Origin: JOPF136 sp963773835
GTDB taxonomy: Bacteria > Acidobacteriota > Terriglobia > Acidiferrales > UBA7541
Length of the DNA: 64,000 nt
Reading direction: 5' to 3'
Assembly (NCBI GenBank): GCA_963773835.1
Contig: CAVZCQ010000001.1
Location: 1,054,001 to 1,118,000 of the forward strand
Both the position numbers and the translations under genes were made by a program. Below the pieces are notes generated by a model. It was not told where the DNA came from and made no database searches. It saw nothing but the letters and a program-made list of their open reading frames with translations. This document shows positions 18,080-25,955 of this stretch, in pieces. Position 1 is the first letter of the stretch; each line of letters opens with the position of its first letter.

Positions 18080-19066
18080 TTACGCGGCGCGCCGAAGCGC
18101 CATCAGCGTCACGTCGTCGGTTCGCGGCTGGGAGCCGGAGAAGGAGCGGAGTTCCGCGAAGCACCCGGCCACGAGCTCGGCAGGTGCGGTGCCGCGCCGG
18201 CTATCGGCGAATTGCTGGAGGCGGCCCACGCCGAATTCCTCCCCGGAAGCGCCACGCGATTCGGTGACGCCATCGGAATAGAACAGGAGCGCGTCGCCGG
18301 GGCGGAGTTCGAAATTCTGCGTGGTGAAGTGAGCATCGGAAAACATGCCCAGCGGGAAGCCGCTGGACTCAATGCGAGTGACGCCGCTCTCCCCCAGCAA
18401 CAAGGCCGGGGGATGGCCCGCACCGGCCAGTTCCACGTGGCCGCGGGAGTCCGCGCGGCCGGCCACCAGCGTGGCGTACTGGCCTGCCACGGTGCTCTCG
18501 CAGAACAGGCGGCTGGCGACGGCGAGCATCTGCGCGAGCGGCTGCCCCACGGTCACCAGGCTGCGGAACATGGCGTGAAGATGGGACATGAGCAGCGAGG
18601 CCGCCACGCCCTTTCCGGAGACGTCGCCGAGCAGGAAAAACAGCTCGCCGTCGGGTGGGTTGGCGACGATGAGATCGCAGTAGTCCCCGCTCACCGGGCC
18701 CACGGGCTCGTAACCGTAGTGCACATCCCAGCCGTGCACGGCGAGATTCTGAGGCGGCAGCAGAGCGCGCTGGATGCGCCCGGCCATTTCCAGGTCGGCT
18801 TCCAGGCGGCGCAATTCCTCCGGCGGCAGCTCATCGAGGCAAATGCGGGCGAGCGGGTCGGCGAGCATGCGCTCGGGCTCGACGGCGCCGCCGCACACTT
18901 CGCAAATGCCAAACGTGCCGCTATCCAGCCGCGCGAGTGCGGCGTCCACTTCCGCCACCAGGCGGTTGATTTCCGCGCTCGCGCCATTGCGCGCGTTGAC
19001 GGATTCCAGCCGCTCCTTCCGCACCGTCAACTGCTTTTGAAAATAGGCATCGCCAACACTGGCCAT
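18080..19066 (-). CDS. PP2C/SpoIIE phosphatase with N-terminal DksA-type zinc finger
   Basis: A 328-residue protein. Residues 1-80 resemble DksA/TraR: a coiled coil, then GTFGICEVCGG and ARICLDE. The second knuckle has only one Cys, so the finger is incomplete. Residues 90-328 are a SpoIIE-like PP2C domain with metal-binding VSGDYCD (Asp128), GDVSGKG (Asp148) and terminal TDDVTLMAL. It is probably a Ser/Thr phosphatase in a stress or anti-sigma partner-switching pathway. The start at 19066 has a strong GGGAGGTG ribosome site. Confidence 0.85.
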   Translation of the reverse strand: MASVGDAYFQKQLTVRKERLESVNARNGASAEINRLVAEVDAALARLDSGTFGICEVCGGAVEPERMLADPLARICLDELPPEELRRLEADLEMAGRIQRALLPPQNLAVHGWDVHYGYEPVGPVSGDYCDLIVANPPDGELFFLLGDVSGKGVAASLLMSHLHAMFRSLVTVGQPLAQMLAVASRLFCESTVAGQYATLVAGRADSRGHVELAGAGHPPALLLGESGVTRIESSGFPLGMFSDAHFTTQNFELRPGDALLFYSDGVTESRGASGEEFGVGRLQQFADSRRGTAPAELVAGCFAELRSFSGSQPRTDDVTLMALRRAA

Positions 19067-19109
19067 TTCGCACCTCCCGGAAAATGTACGGCGCGGGTAC
19101 GAGGGCGGT

Positions 19110-20486
19110 CTATCCGAATCTTGCTCTCGAACCGGCGCTCGAATGGGCGCTCGAAACGGGATTCCTCTTAGATGCGCGAGGCGGCCCGCCGGAAGCAAAA
19201 AGTCCCGTACCCGAACCGTGCGGCTCGCGGCCGCCCTCCAGGCGTTCCAGCCGTTTGCCGAGCCGCTCCCGGAGGCGGCGGTAGGCAGCCGGCGGGACTC
19301 TGCCGCGCTGCCACGCCGTTCGCAGCGCGGCCAGCGCCTCGCGGGTCAGCTCCAGCGCGCGTTCGGGTGCACCGGCGCGGTGCTCGTAGTAGATGGCGAG
19401 CTGTTCGTAGGCGTCCAGGCCGTCGCGCGTTTCTCCCAGGATGTCCTCCCACAGCTCGGTGGCGCGATCGTAGTCGCGGTCGCGTTTGGCCAGGCGCGCC
19501 AGCCCGCTGCGCGCGGCGCGATCTACTTCCTCCGGCAGGCCGGCGGCGAGGGCGCGCTCGTAGAGGCGGCGGGCGCCGTCGGCAGAGCCCCGGCGCTGCT
19601 CGAGCCGCGACAGGCCGTAGAGTTCGAGCGCGTCGCTCGTAGCGGCGTCCGGGTCGGTGAGCAACGCCACCAGCCGGGTGGCTAACGCCGCCAGGCCGCG
19701 CAGGTCCATTTGATTGTGACGGAACACCTGCGAGAGCGCCTCCGGGCCGCCACCGCGAAGATAGGAAAAATACGCCTGAGGAATGAGCGCGCCGGGAATG
19801 TCGCCCTCGCGGCGCCAGTCGATCCCGCTCTGCGGGACCAACACATGCTGTTCGAGCTCCATCAGGCGGACCGAGCCGAGCTTCAGCCTCCAAAGCTGGC
19901 GCGCGGGATGCAACAGGTCGAGATGCGCGGCGGGCGAGGAGGCCGGGATACGGCGCGTCATGCGGTAACGCGTTTCGAGCAGCGGCCAGTCGAACGAACG
20001 GCCGTTGAAAGTGACGAGCACGCGACGTTCGGCCATGCGCGCGGCCAGCGCTTCGAGCACGGCGTGTTCCTCGCTGTAGTCGCGCAGGAAGAGCTGTTCG
20101 ACCTCGAGGCCCCCGGCGTCCCACCACGCCAAGCCAACCAGAAAAGCGTATGTGCCGGTGCCGCCGGCGAGGCCGGTGGTTTCCGTATCCAGGAAGAGCC
20201 ACTGAGAGGGATTGAGCGCCTCCTGCGGCAGGGGGCTGCGTGGAGCGAGCAGCCTGCTGAGCGCGACGTCGAGCGCGGTCGTGCATTCGTGGCCGTCGAA
20301 CCACCGGCGGACGGAAAGATATTCGCCGTGCGAGTTGCGCGCGGGGGTAGCGGCAACCATGCGCGCCAACTCCTCCGCGGCTGCGGGAAGCTCTTCCCCG
20401 TGGCGCGCAGTGCGGGTGCCGGATGACGCCGCAGGCCGCAGAGCCGCCGTGCGCTTCAATCTCTCCTGTAGCGATCCGTCTGTCAC
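19110..20486 (-). CDS. YprB-like RNase H-fold nuclease with TPR-like C-terminus
   Basis: A 458-residue protein. An exonuclease-type RNase H fold starts at LFLDTETTGLAGG (Asp100, Glu102) and continues through VTFNGRSFDWPLLE to HNQMDLRGLAAL, supplying the DEDD-type acidic residues. The C-terminal third is Ala/Arg-rich and TPR-like (helical pairs around ALELYGLSRLEQRRG). It lies 57 bases downstream of a YprA-like helicase on the same strand; YprA and YprB (MrfA and MrfB in Bacillus) act together in mitomycin-type DNA repair. The GTG at 20486 is the best visible start. Confidence 0.82.
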   Translation of the reverse strand: MTDGSLQERLKRTAALRPAASSGTRTARHGEELPAAAEELARMVAATPARNSHGEYLSVRRWFDGHECTTALDVALSRLLAPRSPLPQEALNPSQWLFLDTETTGLAGGTGTYAFLVGLAWWDAGGLEVEQLFLRDYSEEHAVLEALAARMAERRVLVTFNGRSFDWPLLETRYRMTRRIPASSPAAHLDLLHPARQLWRLKLGSVRLMELEQHVLVPQSGIDWRREGDIPGALIPQAYFSYLRGGGPEALSQVFRHNQMDLRGLAALATRLVALLTDPDAATSDALELYGLSRLEQRRGSADGARRLYERALAAGLPEEVDRAARSGLARLAKRDRDYDRATELWEDILGETRDGLDAYEQLAIYYEHRAGAPERALELTREALAALRTAWQRGRVPPAAYRRLRERLGKRLERLEGGREPHGSGTGLFASGGPPRASKRNPVSSAHSSAGSRARFG

Positions 20487-20543
20487 CTTTGCGGTTCCTT
20501 TGCGCCTTAGCGTCTTTGCGAGAGGCTCTTTGTTCTTCTTTGT
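20487..20543. repeat. Interspersed TTTGCG/CTTAGCG repeat between the yprB- and yprA-like genes
   Basis: The short gap reads as a run of CTTTGCG, CCTTAGCG and TCTTTGCGAG units. Similar motifs occur at 42550-42590 (CTTTGCGGCG, TTCGCGACTCTGCGG). It appears to be a degenerate interspersed repeat; nothing coding is present. Confidence 0.4.
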
Positions 20544-23018
20544 TCACCCGCACAGCCGGTCGAGAATTGCGAGCGCAACCAGCTTCGTGCGTTCGCCCGA
20601 ATCAGGCGCTGGGCCGACGCACGACGGGCAGCCCTGCTCGCAGGCGCACCCGGCCACGAGTTCGCGCGTGCGCGCCAGAAGCGTCGCGTGCATGTCGAAT
20701 AGCGGTTGCGATAGGCCGATGCCGCCTGGGTAGGCGTCGTAGAGATAGAGATTGGGTTCGAAGAATTCGCGGACGGCTGAAAGCGATGATTCGCGTCCGC
20801 CGGTGGGCATTTCCTGGCGTCGTGCTGGTAGGGGCACGGCATGCCGTGCCCCTACGACCCCGGCGTCCTCCGCCGAATTCGCCGCGGTCGGGCTCCCCGG
20901 TACCGGCGGGCGTTCGCCGAGTGCGGTGCCCAGATCGCGCCGATCGCACATCAGCAGCAGCGCGGCCATGGATTCCATCGCATAGAGCAGCCCGAGCATG
21001 CCGTTCTGGCGTTCGGAGATGGAGAAGGGAAGCGATTCCACCAGCGCGCGCTCCAGCGTGATCCAGTAGGCCGTGGTGTGCATTTCGTTTTCGGGCAGCT
21101 CGAGCTGGCCCGCGCCCACGTCTTCGTTGGTCCAGAATTTGATTTTTTTGAAGCCGACCACCTGCGAGCGCACCAGCACGTCGCCATGCGCGCGGCAGGC
21201 CGGACCGGCCACGCGCTCTTCCTCCGCCGGGTCCAGCACGCGCACCTGCGTGTAACGAACCGCGTCGGTGTAGTAGTCCGCGTTCACGGGGCGCACGTAG
21301 GCTTTGCGCTGGTCGAAATCCAGCCGGTCCACGTGGTATTGCTCGCCCTGGTGCAGGTAGATGGCTTTCGGGTGCACGGTGGCCAGCGCGGCGGAAAAAT
21401 CCACCTCGCCGATGATTTCCGGCTCGCCATCCTCGCCCGCGGCCGTATTCACGATCACAAAATTGTCGGAGGTCACCGAGCGCAGGCTGACCGTGTCGGC
21501 AGGATACGCCTCCTGCGTCCAGTGCCACGAGCCGCCGCTGCGATGCAGGAAGCCCGCGCGTTCCAGATGCTCGCAGAGTTCCGGCAGGTTCACCGCGCCA
21601 AACGTCTCATCGGGATCGAGCGGCAGCTCGAAGGCCGCGCATTTCAGGTGGTTCAGCAAGATTTCCAGGTTGTCGGGCTGGATGAACGCGCGCTCAGGCG
21701 GGCTGGAGAAGAAGTATTCGGGATGGCGGACGATGAACTGGTCGAGCGGCGACGAGCTGGCCACGAGCACGGCGCAACTGGTGCCGGTGCGGCGTCCGGC
21801 GCGCCCGGAGCGCTGCCATGTGGCGGCGATGGTGCCGGGATAGCCGGCCAGCACCACGGAGTCGAGCGAGCCGATATCGATGCCCAACTCGAGCGCATTG
21901 GTGGCCACTACGCCGCGAATGCCGCCGTCGCGCAGGCCGCGTTCGATCTCGCGGCGCTCGCCGGGCAGGTAGCCGCCGCGGTAGCCGCGCACGGGCTCCG
22001 GCTGGCCGGGCGCGGGGCGCTGCGCATCCTGCAGATAAGTGAGCAGCAGTTCGGTGTGCAGCCGGCTGTTGGCGAAGACGATGGTCTGCATCCCGCGGCC
22101 CAGAAATTCCTGCGCCACTCGGCAGGATTCGTTGATGTAGCTCCGGCGGATGCCCAGGAAGCGGTTGACCACCGGCGGATTCCAGAAGGCGAAATATTTT
22201 TCCGCCGCGGGCGCGCCGTTGCGATCCACGACGGCCACAGGCGCTTCGAGTAACTGCTCGGCGAGCGAGCCGGGATTCGCGATGGTGGCGGAGCAGCACA
22301 CGAACACGGGGTCGGAGCCATAGAAGCGCGCAATGCGCCGCAGCCGCCGCAGCACGTTGGCCAGATGGCTGCCGAACACTCCCCGGCACGTGTGCAGCTC
22401 GTCCACTACGATGTAGCGGAGATTCTCGAACAGCCGCGTCCACTTCGTATGGTGCGGCAGGATGCCGGTGTGCAGCATGTCCGGATTGGTGAGCACGATG
22501 TGGCCGCGCTCGCGGATGGCGCGGCGCGCGTCGGCGGGCGTGTCGCCGTCGTAGGTGAACACGCCGAACGGCTGGCCACCCGCCGGCGATTCCAGGCGCT
22601 GTGCCAGGTCGTAGAGTTCGGCGAGCTGGTCCTGCGCCAGCGCTTTCGTCGGGAAGAGGTACAGCGCGCGCGTGTCGGAGTCTTCCAGGACAGCGTTCAG
22701 GATGGGCAGGTTGTAGCACAGCGTTTTTCCGGAAGCCGTCGGCGTCACCACCACGGTGTTCCGCCCGCCACGCACCGCTTCCGCAGCTTCCGCCTGATGC
22801 GTGTACGGCTGGCGCACTCCCTTCGCCGCATAGGCCGCGGCCAGTTCCGGGCGCACCCAGTCCGGCATGGGCGCATATTCGGCGGGACGCGCGGGGATGT
22901 GTTCCAGCGCGGTGAGCACTTCGCCCTGGCCTCCGGGATCGCGTGCGGCGAGGTCGTCGAGCGCGGCGCGAACGGCTTCGATCGAGCTTGAGGGACGCAG
23001 AGCGAGCGACTCGGCCAT
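20544..23018 (-). CDS. YprA/MrfA-like DEAD/DEAH-box helicase with DUF1998 domain
   Basis: An 824-residue SF2 helicase. Motif I is TPTASGKT, motif II is VVDELH, motif III is CCSAT and motif VI is QRSGRAGRRTG. The C-terminal DUF1998 region carries a Cys cluster CACEQGCPSC, as in Bacillus MrfA. The start ATG at 23018 follows a GGAG site. About 50 residues between GTALGERPPV and EPNLYLYDAYPGGIG look inserted and include the in-frame translation of a 28-bp palindromic repeat (VGARHAVPLP). It is paired with the YprB-like nuclease downstream. Confidence 0.9.
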   Translation of the reverse strand: MAESLALRPSSSIEAVRAALDDLAARDPGGQGEVLTALEHIPARPAEYAPMPDWVRPELAAAYAAKGVRQPYTHQAEAAEAVRGGRNTVVVTPTASGKTLCYNLPILNAVLEDSDTRALYLFPTKALAQDQLAELYDLAQRLESPAGGQPFGVFTYDGDTPADARRAIRERGHIVLTNPDMLHTGILPHHTKWTRLFENLRYIVVDELHTCRGVFGSHLANVLRRLRRIARFYGSDPVFVCCSATIANPGSLAEQLLEAPVAVVDRNGAPAAEKYFAFWNPPVVNRFLGIRRSYINESCRVAQEFLGRGMQTIVFANSRLHTELLLTYLQDAQRPAPGQPEPVRGYRGGYLPGERREIERGLRDGGIRGVVATNALELGIDIGSLDSVVLAGYPGTIAATWQRSGRAGRRTGTSCAVLVASSSPLDQFIVRHPEYFFSSPPERAFIQPDNLEILLNHLKCAAFELPLDPDETFGAVNLPELCEHLERAGFLHRSGGSWHWTQEAYPADTVSLRSVTSDNFVIVNTAAGEDGEPEIIGEVDFSAALATVHPKAIYLHQGEQYHVDRLDFDQRKAYVRPVNADYYTDAVRYTQVRVLDPAEEERVAGPACRAHGDVLVRSQVVGFKKIKFWTNEDVGAGQLELPENEMHTTAYWITLERALVESLPFSISERQNGMLGLLYAMESMAALLLMCDRRDLGTALGERPPVPGSPTAANSAEDAGVVGARHAVPLPARRQEMPTGGRESSLSAVREFFEPNLYLYDAYPGGIGLSQPLFDMHATLLARTRELVAGCACEQGCPSCVGPAPDSGERTKLVALAILDRLCG
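20828..20855. repeat. 28-bp palindromic element inside helicase gene, copy 2
   Basis: GTAGGGGCACGGCA and complement, matching the copy at 18036-18063 except one base. Here it lies in frame within the DUF1998 helicase, encoding VGARHAVPLP. Confidence 0.85.
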
Positions 23019-23204
23019 GTCATCTCCTTCGCTTTTTATTCGCTGAAGGTAGCACAGCGATTTGGAGGCTGCAAGAGGAGAATCTCCGGCCTTGTTCCTG
23101 GCCGCGCGATCCCAAAAAGTCGGCGACGATTTGCCTGGCCCAGCATCTATGAATAGGATGGTGCGGCCCCCAATTACCGTCCGTCCCAGGAGAGGGAGAC
23201 AAAC

Positions 23205-23813
23205 GTGAAAAAACTGTACGCGGTAGCCGTTCTGTTTGTGCTGGCGGTAGCCAGCGTGGCGAACTCGGCGCCCGCACTGGATAAAGCGGATCTGGACAGC
23301 GCGCAGAAATACCTCGAGTCCACCAAGAAGAACATCGAGGAGGCCACCAAGGGGCTCTCCGATGCCCAGTGGAACTTCAAGCCCGGGCCGGACCGCTGGT
23401 CCGTGGCCCAGGTGATGGAGCATATCGCCCTGGCCGAGGACTATTTGCGCGGTTTCGTTGTGGACCAGGTGCTGAAAGCCCCCGCCGCTCCCGACCGCGA
23501 CGTGAAGAAAACCGACGAAATGGTGCTGGCCATGATCCCCGACCGCTCGCAGAAATTCCAGGCGCCCGAACCGCTGCGTCCCACGAACAAATTCGGCACG
23601 CCGGAAGAGACGCGGAAGCACTTCCTGGAATCCCGCGCGAAAACGGAAGCCCTGCTGAAAGACACGCCGGACCTGCGCGAACACGCCATCGACAGCCCCA
23701 TGGGCCAAAAACTCGACGGGTATCAGTGGATCCTGTTCATCGCCGCGCACAGCGACCGGCACACGAAACAAATCAAAGAGGTCGAGGCCGACCCCAACTT
23801 CCCCAGGAAGTAG
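23205..23813 (+). CDS. Exported DinB-superfamily protein
   Basis: A 202-residue protein with a signal peptide (KKLYAVAVLFVLAVASVANS) followed by a DinB four-helix bundle. Metal-ligand candidates are the His in VMEHIALAEDY and the pair in AHSDRHTKQI near the C-terminus. DinB-fold proteins are often thiol transferases or metal-dependent hydrolases; the exported subclass has no assigned reaction. The start has a strong GGAGAGGGAG ribosome site. Confidence 0.85.
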   Translation: MKKLYAVAVLFVLAVASVANSAPALDKADLDSAQKYLESTKKNIEEATKGLSDAQWNFKPGPDRWSVAQVMEHIALAEDYLRGFVVDQVLKAPAAPDRDVKKTDEMVLAMIPDRSQKFQAPEPLRPTNKFGTPEETRKHFLESRAKTEALLKDTPDLREHAIDSPMGQKLDGYQWILFIAAHSDRHTKQIKEVEADPNFPRK

Positions 23814-24099
23814 CAACTCGTAGCCTGATTGCGCTCCCCGATGCGCCGCGCGGGCGGATCGCGAGGCATATGTGTGCCTGGTGGGGTGTAGTGCTTGTAG
23901 TGGAAGTTACCCTCCATAAAAACCTGACACAACGATTTGTAGCTTGACCTCTTAGTTATCTCCGTGCTACTCAGATGCGCCATGTTGCGGTCGGATGGCG
24001 GGGTCGTTCATCGATTTTTCTTGATTCGCTCACAATAACGTAACGACACTGCTACAGACTGGCACGGCGCGCCCACGCGCTTTTCCTGGGGAGGAGATC
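23814..24099. other. Intergenic region upstream of haloperoxidase gene
   Basis: About 286 bases, AT-richer than the flanks and without a plausible gene. It probably holds the promoter of the vanadium haloperoxidase gene. A TTGACC at about 23944 followed 17 bases later by CTACTC is a weak sigma-70-like match. A GGGGAGGAG ribosome site ends the region. Confidence 0.35.
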
Positions 24100-25899
24100 A
24101 TGAACGACGCACGCAAAAAGAAACCCGCTTCTATTCCCGAGGATGCAAACGGCAACGGTACTACGGCCCCTAAATCACCAGCCCGGCGATCCTTTCTAGG
24201 GAAAGCCGGCGGCGCCGCCGCCGCCGCAGTTGCAGCCGGCTATATCCCCCTGGAGCCGCTGCTCGGCGGTAAGCACTCAGCCGCCGAAGCGTCGGTAATC
24301 CCCTATGGGTCTGAAAACCGAGAAGACGCCAGCTTCAGCTACCGCACGAACACCGCCCAGGCGGAGAAGATTGACGTCGGCGTCCTTCCGGACAACGGCG
24401 ATGCGGCGCGCTTCTCTGATCACAGCGGCAATTGGAGTAAGACGCTGTTGCACGACGACCTCGGCGTAGTCAATAACAACGCTTGGAACAGCTTTATCCG
24501 TGCCTTGAGGACCGGCCAATTCTCAGACTTCGAAAACATTATTGTGGGCAACCCGGGGGGAACCAACTTCACCGCGACACTCAATGGCCCTCAAGGTTGC
24601 CTGGCATTCGACCTGGAAGGCCTCGATTCCCACGCCACCGTCATCCCGCCGGCTCCCAGCGTCACCAGCGCGCAGACGGCGGCTGAGGAGGTGGAGCACT
24701 ACTGGGGTGCTCTACTCCGCGACGTGCCGTTCAGCCAGTACGCCGGGAATCCCACGGCCGCTCATGCCGCAAACGACATGAACAGGCTCTCGTTCGTCCG
24801 GAGCGCCGCAAACACGTATCTCCCGTTCCCGGTCACGCCGCAGAATCTTTTCCGTGGGCAAGTCACCGGAGGTGACGGAAACGTTCATGGACCGTATCTC
24901 TCGCAGTTCATGCTGCAGCCGACGTTCCTTGGCGCCCAGCCCCTCAGCCAGCAGTTGCAAAGCTTTCAACCGGGTCAAGACTTTCTGACGGATGTCGAGG
25001 AATACGAGAGGGTGCAGAACGGTTTCCTTCCGAGTGCCTCTCTGGCCTTCGACGGCTTCCGGTATGCCCGGAACGGCCGGGCTCTCGCGGCCTACACCCA
25101 CGTGGACGCGCTCCATCAGGCCTACTTTGTCGCCGTCCTGGTTCTGCTCGGCATAAACGCGCCGCTGAACCCGGGCAATCCCTATGTCGGCTCGCGGACG
25201 GAACACGGGTTTGGCACACTTGGCGGACCAGACGCTTTGGCAACCATCCCGGAAATGGCCACGCGGGCCCTCAAAGCTTCCTGGTTTCACAAGTGGATCA
25301 TAAACCTGCGCCTGCGGCCTGAGGAGTATGGCGCCCTGGTGCAGGCACGGCTCACCAATGCTCATCCTTTCCCGCAGGCGGCGGCGCAGCTCCACCCTGA
25401 CGTGCTCAATTCAGCGGGGCTGGCCGCAAGCTTCGCGAAGTTTGGCAGCTACCTGATGCCACAGGCCTTCCCGGAGGCTTCGCCCTCGCACCCATGCTAT
25501 CCGGCAGGCCATGGAACGGTTGGCGGCGCATGCATCGCTGCCCTCAAGTTCTTCTTTGACGGCAGCCAGCCGATCCGCCCGCTGCTTTTGGCCGCGGGCA
25601 GCGACGTGGTCGACTCCAGCCCGGACGGTCTCTCCCTGGTGCCCTACACCGGCGCGGACCGGGACAGTCTGACCATCAATGGCGAGCTCAGCAAGCTGGC
25701 CTACAACATCACCTTCGGCCACGGCATCCACGCTGGCATCCACTTCCGCAGTTCCAGCCACTTCGCCGTTCTCCTGGGCGAGCAAGCCGGCATCAGCATC
25801 CTGCGTGACCGCGCCCAGTCCTACAATGAGCCGTTCACGATCAACATCACGAAGTTCGACGGGACTACGGCGACCATCACGAACGAAGGGAACCCATAG
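24100..25899 (+). CDS. Tat-exported vanadium-dependent haloperoxidase-like protein
   Basis: A 599-residue protein of the PAP2/vanadium chloroperoxidase superfamily. It has a twin-arginine signal (ARRSFLGKAGG) followed by an Ala-rich hydrophobic stretch. Active-site segments are HPCYPAGHGTVGGA (the PSGH-type motif) and FGHGIHAGIHFRSSSH, expected to hold the vanadate-binding Arg and His. The enzyme would oxidise halides with peroxide outside the cytoplasm, or act as a phosphatase. It stands alone and ends before a hairpin. Confidence 0.88.
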   Translation: MNDARKKKPASIPEDANGNGTTAPKSPARRSFLGKAGGAAAAAVAAGYIPLEPLLGGKHSAAEASVIPYGSENREDASFSYRTNTAQAEKIDVGVLPDNGDAARFSDHSGNWSKTLLHDDLGVVNNNAWNSFIRALRTGQFSDFENIIVGNPGGTNFTATLNGPQGCLAFDLEGLDSHATVIPPAPSVTSAQTAAEEVEHYWGALLRDVPFSQYAGNPTAAHAANDMNRLSFVRSAANTYLPFPVTPQNLFRGQVTGGDGNVHGPYLSQFMLQPTFLGAQPLSQQLQSFQPGQDFLTDVEEYERVQNGFLPSASLAFDGFRYARNGRALAAYTHVDALHQAYFVAVLVLLGINAPLNPGNPYVGSRTEHGFGTLGGPDALATIPEMATRALKASWFHKWIINLRLRPEEYGALVQARLTNAHPFPQAAAQLHPDVLNSAGLAASFAKFGSYLMPQAFPEASPSHPCYPAGHGTVGGACIAALKFFFDGSQPIRPLLLAAGSDVVDSSPDGLSLVPYTGADRDSLTINGELSKLAYNITFGHGIHAGIHFRSSSHFAVLLGEQAGISILRDRAQSYNEPFTINITKFDGTTATITNEGNP

Positions 25900-25914
25900 C
25901 CGGCGCGATTGGAC

Positions 25915-25940
25915 GGGGGCGGTCCAGCCAGGCCGCCCCC
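25915..25940. terminator. Bidirectional terminator-like hairpin
   Basis: GGGGGCGG-tccagccagg-CCGCCCCC lies between the convergent haloperoxidase and aminopeptidase genes and is followed by CACCTAAAAT. It resembles the palindrome at 13887-13923, so it may be a repeat used as a terminator. Confidence 0.6.
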
Positions 25941-25955
25941 ACCTAAAATATCCGC

